Assembly (NCBI GenBank): GCA_003354225.1
Contig: PIVH01000321.1
Span: 1-6,284 of the forward strand
Source of the DNA: Globobulimina sp.
Taxonomy: Eukaryota > Foraminifera > Rotaliida
Length of the DNA: 6,284 nucleotides
Direction of reading: 5' to 3'
Below the pieces are notes generated by a model. It was not told the DNA's origin, did not search any database, and saw only the letters and a list, made by a program, of their open reading frames with translations. Position 1 is the first letter of the stretch; the number at the start of each line of letters is the position of its first letter. Below, in pieces: positions 1 through 5,434 of this stretch. A program made the position numbers and the translations under genes.

Positions 1-222
1 ATATTAAATGCATTTTGGATGCCAATCCCACTTCTTACAGATATATTTAATGCATTTCCGATGCCAATCCCACTTCTTACAGATATATTTAATGCATTTT
101 GGATGTCAATCCCACTTCTTACAGATATATTAAATGCATTTCCGATGCCAATCCCACTTCTTACAGATATATGTAATGCATTTCCGATGCCAATCCCACT
201 TCTTACAGATATATTAAATGCT
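1..222. repeat. 42-bp minisatellite, about 5.2 copies, running off the left edge
   Basis: Units begin at 19, 61, 103, 145 and 187, each starting ATGCCAATCCCACTTCTTAC (ATGTCA in the third). A partial unit fills 1-18, and the last unit breaks off after about 36 bp. Differences between units are single bases plus a CCG/TGG exchange at the junction. Because 42 is a multiple of three, one plus frame stays open (19-285, 14-residue unit MPIPLLTDIFNAFP) and one minus frame stays open (unit GNALNISVRSGIGI). The other frames carry stops. Neither open frame has independent support as a gene. Each unit carries CTTCTTACAG (acceptor-like on plus) and CTGTAAGAAGT (donor-like on minus). Confidence 0.93.
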
Positions 223-497
223 GTAAAAGTTTTATGTTTTTTGTTTGTGTTTTATGTTTCTATTTTACTGTCACAGTGTCACTAGTAGTGGTAAAAGTGT
301 TTTTCGTTTCTATTTTACTGGAGTGGAGTAATTCCACTTTTACTGGACTTTTTTGACAAAGTATGGAACAACAAAAACAAACGTTCTCTACAATTACAGT
401 CAGCGTAAAGGCTATACAAAGCAGAAAGACACCCTCTCACAAAAAGATCGAATACTGACAATTCTATGTTATATTGATTATATTTTTCATCTTTTGC
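223..497. other. non-coding stretch with diverged short repeats
   Basis: This lies between the minisatellite and the stop codon of the six-exon gene, so its right part is probably that gene's 3' flank. GTTTCTATTTTACTG occurs at 256-270 and again at 306-320. GTAAAAGT occurs at 223-230 and 291-298, and its inverted form CACTTTTAC lies at 336-344. AGTGGA/TCCACT forms a 6-bp stem with a 5-base loop at 322-338. A plus-strand open frame starting at 353 runs into the antisense of the real gene and looks like chance. No canonical AATAAA on the minus strand was seen just below the stop codon. Confidence 0.55.
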
Positions 498-1156
498 TCA
501 TTGCTGAGCTTTTAATTGTAATGCATGCTTTCTTTGATACACATTATCATATATCCCTTGATAATAATCATCCAAAATATCCTCATCATTTTGCATAGCT
601 TGCGACTCACTGTATTCATTTACAACATTTACTTTTACTTTAAATCTCATTGTATCTAAATTGCCTTTCACACAAATTGATGTTTTAAACATATTATGGC
701 ATTTTTCAACCACTGGAAATTGCATATTTTTGCCATTCGATTCGTAATATTTTTGTGCATCGTCATAAATCTTTTTTATTTCATTCCAATCATTGTCTTT
801 GTTCCAATCCAATCGCAACATATCATTTATTTCAGTCATTGCCGATGCACTCTTCATATGTAACAAAACATTTTTTTTATGCCCATCAAAATGTAAACAT
901 ATTTGAGAAAATAATCCACTTAAAATATCAGAACATTTTGTTTTTTTATCATCGTCAAATGCATTCCAATCATAATTAAAATTAATTGTATTTATATAAC
1001 GTTGAGATCCATCAAAATCAAATATATCCCATTTATCATACTCATATTGAACCTCTTTATTATTATCAGAAACTGCTGAAATATCATCAAAATTATGCCA
1101 ACCCATTCGGTCCGCTTTCCACAGCGAATAATCAAACATATCCACAAAGTCACTCA
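498..1156 (-). CDS. exon 6: two further Cys modules and C-terminus (or a separate gene from ATG 1139)
   Basis: Residues 643-860, ending in TGA. It opens with an Asp/Trp-rich stretch (W654, W661), then YDWNAFDDDKK and C716-x11-C728 with VLLHMK, then DWNKDNDWNEI (W759, W765), C794-x8-C803 and the strand FKVKVN, then a Tyr-rich acidic end (DDYYQGIYDNVY). Spacings match modules in exons 1 and 5 exactly (x11 twice, x8 twice), so common origin is clear. Read alone, the first ATG is at 1139 and gives 214 residues without a signal peptide, which makes a separate secreted gene less likely. The TGA at 498-500 ends it cleanly. Confidence 0.72.
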
Positions 1157-3464
1157 CTTTTTGTTGCAATATAATTAATTTTATACATAATTATTGATTT
1201 ATTAATACTTAACTTTCATAAACATCCTCTCCTTCATCATCACCATAAATCTCATCCATATAATCATCATAAACGTCATCATAATATTTATCAACTAATC
1301 GTCGCCCATTAAAACCATAATCTTGATAATATTTCAATTTTCTCTGTGCCCCAACACGTACAGTTAACTGCAAATGATGTTTCCTATCATATTTCGTGCA
1401 AATCTCCACACCTTTCATTGCCGCACATTTTTCTATCAATGCATCGCCATTAAACCCACCCAAGTCGCCACTGCCCGGTGTTTGTAATATATTATCTCTC
1501 TCAGACTGAATATGTGCACTTCCATGACTTCCATGCCCCGGTTGTTTATGGTGAATATGAATGTGTGTTATCGCAGGCATCATACCGCCCATTCCTGTCA
1601 TTCCTGTACATAGCAAACAAAAATGACAAATACATCCTGCACAAATATATCATACCGCCCATTCCCATTCGAGGCATCATTCCCATTGCCATTCCTGTGC
1701 AATTCATACAACATATCATTGGCAAAAAAGATATATAAAACAGCACATAAATACACAAACAAACCCCCCATCATTCCATGGCCGCGCCGAGGACCGTAAT
1801 TCCTATACCAATCCTTATAATACTTCTCATATTTCTTCATATATTGTTTATACTGCGACTGATACGAACCATCGCCTCCTCTCTTTTTCCTATGTTTCCT
1901 CTTTTTCCGCCGCTTTTTCCGCCGCTTTTTCCTCCTCAATGCATGTACCAATGCAAGCATATCCTTTGTAGCAGAGCCGCCATGTCCATGTTTCTTTCGC
2001 TTCATTGAATCAATAACTTTATCAATATTTGCATCTTCGTGGTGCATAAGTTTCGCCATATCATCAAAATCGTGTTTATTTTGGTCCAGCCAATGCTGTG
2101 TGTCATGCCTTGATTGTCGCTTCCAATGTTCTTCCCGATGTGCTCTACCCTGCCCTCCTAAATAGCGTATTATCTCTCGTCTGCCACCACCAGTACCATG
2201 GCCTTTACTTGCTATCGAATGCAATAACAAACGGACTAACGTCTGCATCAAACCTGGCAAGATATCCGTGCCGTGTCCACTCGCCACCTGTTGTTCCCAT
2301 GTCGATACTAACTGTGGATGTTCGCGTAATGTCCTCAATAGCTGCGGGTTATGAGTTAATTGTTCCCGCATCGGTTCTGGTAACCGGTTAATAAATCCAT
2401 TGTCAACTATTATGCAATAAAAATGTCTCAAACTGTGTCAAGCAGTCGACATTGGAGCTTGCAAAGCCATGGTTAAAATACATTTTCACTAAAAACATCA
2501 CAGCTTGGAAATTAAACCATGACAGCTTGAAAGTTTGATACATTTTACCCATACCTCGTTGCGTACCGCCATGTGGAGCTGGTCCACCAGGCGCAATACC
2601 ATGGCCATACCCACCGTGACTCGGAAACCTACCGCCTTGACCTGGAAACATCCCATGTTGTCCCATTTGATTCCAACCTAAGTGGCAACGTTCAAGTTAA
2701 CAACGATTGAATTGAACAAAAGTCACAATCATACCATGTTGTTGTCCATGGCCAGGAATCTGACCGTAGGCATACTGTTGTCTTCCACCATGTTGTTGTT
2801 GTAGTTGTTCATAACGAAATTGTTGTGGATGTTGCATTTGTTGCATGCCTTGCTGTGCATTGCCAAAACTGCCGAAAAAATTGTCATTCGCATCACCGCT
2901 TAATGTGTCTGCCATTTCTTGTGTAAATGGGTCATCATCGGGAGAATAATAATTATTTCGCATATATTGCTGTGCTGCATCGGTATGAGATATTTTATGA
3001 GTAATCGTGTTCCAATCCGCGTCATTATGCCAATCTAATTCGATATTATCATATTGTGAGTGCGCCGCAGATGTTTCTTGTGGGTTTGGTAATGATTTGA
3101 ATTTTATTTTAAATGCTCCATTTGGTTTATTATGGACACAAACGCGTTTTTGTATGGATGCGATGGTAAATGTGCAGGCTTCGATTTGTTGGAATTGGTC
3201 GTGATTTAAAATATTTATTTTGTCCCAATCTGCTTCTTTGGACCAATCGAAATTATAATCGTCGAAATATAATGTATATTCGGATAGGGATGATTGGGAA
3301 TTTATATTTTCTGTGGATTCATCGTAATAACCCTTGTAATAATCAGTGTAGTAATTGTTGTATAATTCATTAAAAAAATCTAGACTTTGATGTGAATTTA
3401 ATGTATTATATGCATATACATTTGACGCAATTAGTAAAAATATCTGATGATAGTAATGAAACAT
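498..3464 (-). CDS. six-exon gene for a predicted secreted modular protein, about 860 aa
   Basis: The proposed join on the minus strand is 3464-2735, 2677-2555, 2406-1765, 1694-1656, 1603-1214 and 1156-498, giving 860 residues. Seen: a signal peptide (1-18); Tyr-rich segments near 31-48, 466-488, 603-631 and 839-848; W-x5-W motifs at 74/80, 145/151 and 759/765; two-cysteine modules at 97/109, 571/580, 716/728 and 794/803; a Gln-rich stretch (203-230); Gly/Met/His-rich linkers; and an all-basic run (442-460). The same modules occur in exons 1, 5 and 6, which is the main argument that these open frames belong to one gene. I do not recognise the family. An extracellular structural or adhesive role is inferred from composition only. 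Introns 1, 3 and 4 are convincing. Intron 2 has two possible donors, and intron 5 is the weakest, so exon 6 could instead be a separate gene. Confidence 0.7.
1157..1213 (-). other. intron 5, about 57 bp, phase 1 (uncertain)
   Basis: The proposed donor GTTAAGTATT and acceptor TTGCAACAAAAAG are both weaker than those of the other introns, and the acceptor is preceded by A rather than pyrimidines. The reason to propose it is that the next open frame lacks a start with a signal peptide yet carries the same Cys and W modules. Alternatives are a donor at 1243 and a much better-looking acceptor ATATTTCAG that would start exon 6 at 1075, also in phase. Confidence 0.45.
1214..1603 (-). CDS. exon 5: Gly/Met and Ile/His start, second Cys module, acidic Tyr-rich segment
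   Basis: Residues 513-641. It begins MTGMGGMMPA, then alternates Ile and His (ITHIHIHHK) and has GHGSHGSAH, a possible metal-binding stretch. GGFNGDALIEK precedes C571-x8-C580, followed by the alternation LQLTVR. GFNG recurs 47 residues later as YGFNGRRLVDK, heading a Tyr/Asp-rich segment (KYYDDVYDDYMDEIYG). The frame would end at a TAA at 1209-1211. The exon end at 1214 assumes donor A|GTTAAGT. Another phase-1 donor, G|GTGATG, would end the exon at 1244 and again split a glycine codon. If neither is used, the protein stops at EDVYES. Confidence 0.68.
1604..1655 (-). other. intron 4, 52 bp, phase 1
   Basis: The donor is GTATGATATA and the acceptor is TTTGCTATGTACAG. A second acceptor GAATGACAG lies 9 nt further in and would delete three residues in frame. 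An internal CAG 19 nt from the donor is also in frame but is too close to be used as an acceptor. Confidence 0.75.
1656..1694 (-). CDS. exon 4: 39-nt Gly/Met microexon
   Basis: It encodes MAMGMMPRMGMG between two split glycine codons. It is bounded by CACAG| and |GTATG, both phase 1, so it can be included or skipped in frame. Its 3' end GGAATGGGCGGTATGAT is repeated exactly inside exon 5, which suggests that exons 4 and 5 share a duplicated origin. Confidence 0.68.
1695..1764 (-). other. intron 3, 70 bp, phase 1
   Basis: The donor is GTTTGTTTG after six Gs, and the acceptor is GAATTGCACAG. It has a T-rich run (ATATCTTTTTTGCC) in the middle. Read through, it would encode a spurious hydrophobic segment (LFVYLCAVLYIFF) and lead to a stop. 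Spliced, MMG joins to GMAMGMM in the same Gly/Met register. Confidence 0.78.
1765..2406 (-). CDS. exon 3: helical segment, Gly/His linker, 19-residue basic run, Tyr-rich basic segment
   Basis: Residues 285-498. The first part (residues 288-345) is Leu-rich and probably helical, with NPQLLRTLREHPQLVSTW at 304-321. This resembles the NP-x-L spacing of STI1-type repeats, but only weakly. Gly/His stretches follow at 328 and 353, then a charged region rich in H, K and D. Residues 442-460 are K, R or H without exception, built on RRKKRRKKRRKK. Next comes a Lys/Tyr-rich segment (YKQYMKKYEKYYKDWYRNYG). The exon ends RRGHGMMG. Open throughout for 214 codons, which rules out chance in such AT-rich DNA. 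Local G+C is clearly higher than in the flanks. Confidence 0.8.
1901..1935 (-). repeat. 12-bp coding repeat behind the basic run
   Basis: On the plus strand the unit CTTTTTCCGCCG is repeated about three times with one change. Read on the minus strand it gives RRKK per unit. This points to growth of the basic run by slippage of a codon-sized repeat. Confidence 0.85.
2407..2554 (-). other. intron 2, 148 bp (or 142 bp with the alternative donor), phase 1
   Basis: The acceptor is TTTTTATTGCATAATAG. Splicing restores the reading TQR-V-DNGFINRL. Earlier AGs were checked: the TTTTTAG near 2493 leads to the TGA at 2403, and ACACAG near 2433 gives an immediate TGA. If the intron is retained, translation runs 47 residues past the second donor before that TGA. 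Confidence 0.72.
2555..2677 (-). CDS. exon 2: Gly/His/Pro-rich linker, 123 nt
   Basis: It encodes 40 full codons (residues 245-284) of low complexity dominated by G, H, P, M and Q, for example GQHGMFPGQGGRFPSHGGYG. Length is a multiple of three and both flanking introns are phase 1, so the exon could be skipped or duplicated without loss of frame. The 3' edge is uncertain by 6 nt: GTATGG (exon end 2555) and GTAAAA (exon end 2549) are both phase-1 donors, the second adding Gly-Met. GTATG matches introns 1 and 4 better. Confidence 0.72.
2678..2734 (-). other. intron 1, 57 bp, phase 1
   Basis: The donor is GTATGATTG and the acceptor is GCCACTTAG, with GTTAACTTGAAC upstream as a possible branch region. 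Without splicing the frame stops at 2697. With it, exon 1 runs in frame into a Gly/His-rich segment of the same character (GQQHG then WNQMGQHGM). The split codon is glycine. Confidence 0.85.
2735..3464 (-). CDS. exon 1: signal peptide, Tyr-rich segment, first Cys module, Gln-rich stretch
   Basis: The chosen start opens MFHYYHQIFLLIASNVYA, a hydrophobic leader with V and A at -3 and -1 of a likely cleavage site after residue 18. Mature sequence begins YNTLN. It continues with a Tyr-rich acidic segment (31-50), DWSKEADWDKI (W74, W80), then C97-x11-C109 followed by the alternating strand FKIKFK (118-123). A second motif DWHNDADWNTI (W145, W151) has no cysteine pair behind it. The exon ends in Gln/Gly-rich sequence (203-244) and the HG codon pair where intron 1 starts (CATG|GTATGATT). 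The frame is also open upstream to an ATG at 3614, which would add 50 residues; see the separate entry. Confidence 0.75.
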
Positions 3465-3614
3465 TTGGAGTGTTTCTTTTCTTTGATATGAAGGAATAGA
3501 TAGGTTTACAATATACGCATTATCTGATAAATAATGACTTAGTCTTTCTTTCCAATCGACACCATGCACAATCACTGAACACACTAAGATTTTCGACGGA
3601 AACTGTTGGTGCAT
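3465..3614 (-). other. possible 50-residue N-terminal extension of the six-exon gene
   Basis: The exon 1 frame stays open to an ATG at 3614, which is directly preceded by an in-frame TAA. The extension starts MHQQFPSKILVCSVIVHG, itself a short signal-like leader, followed by VDWKERLSHYL, which has a DW pair like the mature protein. I prefer the start at 3464 because its leader and cleavage site are more typical. Neither ATG has a strong context. Confidence 0.4.
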
Positions 3615-3997
3615 TTATCCCAAAATTATGTAGCCAATCCGTAGTTAAACTTTGTGTATACCAAAACTAAGTGGACACAAAAGGAAAATAATTAATTTGG
3701 TTCATAATAACTTCATATTCGGTATACACAAGCTATACATATGTACGTTTTGTACATGTTTTTAGTATTCCTGTATTTAAAATTTCTGTTTTTGCGGAGA
3801 TAGTTAGAGGTTAAATTTAAAAAAAAAATTTAAAAAAAAGTGAGAAGATAATACAATATTTACTGAGCAATACATACTACACATTTAGATACATAAAATA
3901 AAGCACAAAACACAATTTTAAGATATTAACAATAAATAAATCCATTTAATGAAACATTTTGTTATTATAAATAATATAAATAATATAAATACAGACG
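3615..3997. other. intergenic: upstream of the six-exon gene and downstream of the EF-hand gene
   Basis: No gene was seen on either strand. It holds A/T runs (3819-3840), a repeated ATAATATAA near 3970-3988 and an 11-bp inverted repeat (separate entry). AATAAA occurs on the plus strand near 3897 and 3931, but there is no plus gene to use it. No clear minus-strand AATAAA follows the EF-hand stop. Confidence 0.6.
3652..3731. repeat. 11-bp inverted repeat with 58-bp spacer
   Basis: TTGTGTATACC at 3652-3662 is matched exactly by GGTATACACAA at 3721-3731. It lies 38-117 bp upstream of the 3614 ATG, in the likely promoter region of the six-exon gene. It could be a paired protein-binding site or chance. 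Confidence 0.5.
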
Positions 3998-4474
3998 TCA
4001 ATAACCAATGGTTATCAGAGGCGTAATTTTCTCAAATTCCTCTTTGATGTAAACAGCAACCGCTTGAAATTCGTGGTAAGATATTATTCCATCACCGTCT
4101 TTATCGAATTGCGTAGCTAATGTCGACGCATTTTTTTTGGCCATTTTTTTTATTTCTTGCATTTTTTGTGGCGGTGTTAATGTTTTTGCGTTCATTAACT
4201 TTTGAAATTTACAAATATCGACATCAAAAACGGAATCTTTGATATGGTCAAATATCTGATATGCTGTGATTAATAACTGCTCAAATTCGCAATATTCCAT
4301 TCCGGCATGCTCTTTTTCATTAATTTTGTATGTATTCCACAATGAGCGAACGTTACCATTATTTCGCAGGTATCCAAATAATATGCATGCTGGCTCAAAT
4401 ACACTTGTCTCTGTATTCAAGTCAATTATTTGCTTCCATTGTGCAGATCCAGTGTCACATATACAGCCACCCAT
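3998..4474 (-). CDS. acylated-type EF-hand protein, 158 aa
   Basis: A single uninterrupted frame ends in TGA. The N-terminus MGGCIC fits N-myristoylation at Gly2 with Cys4 and Cys6 as possible palmitoylation sites, implying attachment to the cytoplasmic face of a membrane. Near the C-terminus the loop DKDGDGIISYHE (124-135) has Asp at 1, 3 and 5, Gly at 6, Ile at 8 and Glu at 12, a canonical calcium-binding EF-hand, preceded by a basic helix (IKKMAKKNASTLATQF). NEKEHAGMEYCEFEQLL (52-68) and FDHIKDSVFDVDICKFQKLM (75-94) resemble EF-hands that lost their ligands. So it is probably a calcium sensor with one working site, but I cannot name an orthologue. The start is chosen because the acylation motif follows it directly. 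Confidence 0.85.
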   Translation of the reverse strand: MGGCICDTGSAQWKQIIDLNTETSVFEPACILFGYLRNNGNVRSLWNTYKINEKEHAGMEYCEFEQLLITAYQIFDHIKDSVFDVDICKFQKLMNAKTLTPPQKMQEIKKMAKKNASTLATQFDKDGDGIISYHEFQAVAVYIKEEFEKITPLITIGY

Positions 4475-4540
4475 ATTTTAAATATTATTAATAAATTATT
4501 TTAGCTAAAGAAGTGATTATTTGACAATTAGTACAATATA

Positions 4541-4561
4541 TATCTGACACTGTATCTGACA
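4541..4561. repeat. two copies of TATCTGACA at 12-bp spacing
   Basis: The copies are at 4541-4549 and 4553-4561, about 70 bp upstream of the EF-hand ATG, next to the TATA-like stretch. ACTGT/ACAGT also forms a small stem across the second copy. A regulatory role is possible but unproven. Confidence 0.5.
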
Positions 4562-4889
4562 GTATGTTGCTATGATCGACCTAAGTTGGAAAATTTTCAA
4601 ACAAATAATGTAATACATTCTGACAATTGCATTATAACATAATTATTTTGAATCAAAAACTAAAGAATTGAATCAATCAATATACGAATCAATAATTTCG
4701 GACTGATTCATTGCACAAAAAATACTGCCTGCTATTAACGTGAAAATAGAAATTTAAGTTTGTAATTATTGAGTAATTTTTTTTTGCTCAAATTAGTTAG
4801 ATACAATCATTAAACATCGAAATACCATATATAACGCACCTAAAATTTCATTTCCTCTCTGAAAACGAATAATTGTATGCACTGAAACA

Positions 4890-4919
4890 TTGCAATTAAT
4901 ATATTTGCAATTGATATAT
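4890..4919. repeat. tandem 15-bp duplication
   Basis: TTGCAATTAATATAT (4890-4904) is followed directly by TTGCAATTGATATAT (4905-4919), one mismatch in 15. Confidence 0.8.
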
Positions 4920-4953
4920 GTACAGCAAATTTTGGGTTTGTGTGGCTCTGCAA

Positions 4954-4980
4954 TTTTAATATACGTGTTTTAATATACGT
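4954..4980. repeat. tandem 13-bp duplication, 14-bp period
   Basis: TTTTAATATACGT occurs at 4954-4966 and again, identical, at 4968-4980. Confidence 0.85.
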
Positions 4981-5301
4981 AAATTATATGTACCTCAATT
5001 TTATCTCACTCTCAATCAATACGATTAACAAATTATACCATTTTTTTACTGTTTTTGTGACTCTATTGTTTGTTTACAATTTTCAAGTTCATATCGAAAC
5101 TTCTGAGATGTTCACTTAGTTCTTAACAATGAACCACTGTTTATAAACACAAAATAATTAAAAAAAAAAATAAAAAATCCAAAATGTACTACAATTAAAA
5201 TGACACATTATGCCAAGTAGTTATTTAACAAATAAACAAAACAATAAATAGGACGTGCAAAGTACAAGTACAGTGAATAAAAATAAGAAAAAAAAACACA
5301 A

Positions 5302-5343
5302 AATCAACAATATATATGTGTATGCAATCAACAATATATATGT
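5302..5343. repeat. 18-bp perfect direct repeat, 24-bp period
   Basis: AATCAACAATATATATGT is at 5302-5319 and again at 5326-5343 without a mismatch. It lies about 90-135 bp beyond the stop codon of the tail-anchored protein gene. Confidence 0.85.
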
Positions 5344-5434
5344 CAGGCAAAACAATGTAATACAAATATAAAAAAGAATTGTGTCAACTGTACATGTGAA
5401 CAAACTCACAGTTCAAATCATATCAACACATTAA

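Larger units (their letters stand above)
4475..5434. other. 960-bp gene-free AT-rich region
   Basis: No convincing gene, tRNA or structured RNA was seen. The right part should hold the 3' flank of the tail-anchored protein gene and the left part the promoter of the EF-hand gene, where TATATAT occurs about 62-68 bp before its ATG. A 62-residue hydrophobic minus frame (5221-5409) is low-complexity translation of TAT/ATA repeats. GAATCAA occurs at 4650, 4670 and 4686, with the inverted TGATTCA at 4704. Tandem duplications are listed separately. Confidence 0.6.

Noticed and set aside
1-222. CRISPR array
   Set aside because: The units are directly tandem without unique spacers, in eukaryotic DNA.
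353-598. Plus-strand 81-codon frame
   Set aside because: Its second half is antisense to exon 6, the first half is low-information AT-rich DNA, and no homology or domain is visible.
755-1174. Two plus-strand frames (755-979 and 986-1174)
   Set aside because: They are antisense to exon 6, which carries conserved repeated motifs on the minus strand.
1546-1758. Minus frame of 70 codons overlapping introns 3 and 4
   Set aside because: It reads introns 3 and 4 and exon 4 in the wrong frame and has a spurious hydrophobic start.
1478-2391. Plus-strand frames at 1478-1738, 1778-2008 and 2098-2391
   Set aside because: They are shadows of exons 3-5. Their Pro/Phe/Leu-rich character is the complement of Gly and Lys/Arg codons on the coding strand.
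3007-3373. Two plus-strand frames opposite exon 1
   Set aside because: They are antisense to the W and Cys modules, with no domain of their own.
3819-3840. A-run as a retroposon tail
   Set aside because: There is no upstream element body or target-site duplication visible, and similar A/T runs are common across the window.
4001-4015. Perfect 7-bp palindrome ATAACCA-a-TGGTTAT at the EF-hand stop
   Set aside because: It falls on the codons for Ile-Thr-Ile-Gly-Tyr. It is short and is explained by coding sequence, with no sign of a site.
4266-4481. Plus-strand frame opposite the EF-hand gene
   Set aside because: The minus strand has a canonical EF-hand and acylation motif, so this is a shadow.
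5221-5409. 62-residue hydrophobic minus-strand protein
   Set aside because: It is composed of TAT/ATA and poly-T translations across the 18-bp direct repeat. Hydrophobicity here follows from base composition.
4475-5434. tRNA or other structured RNA
   Set aside because: No T-loop-like GGTTC-A--CC box or cloverleaf pairing was found by eye.
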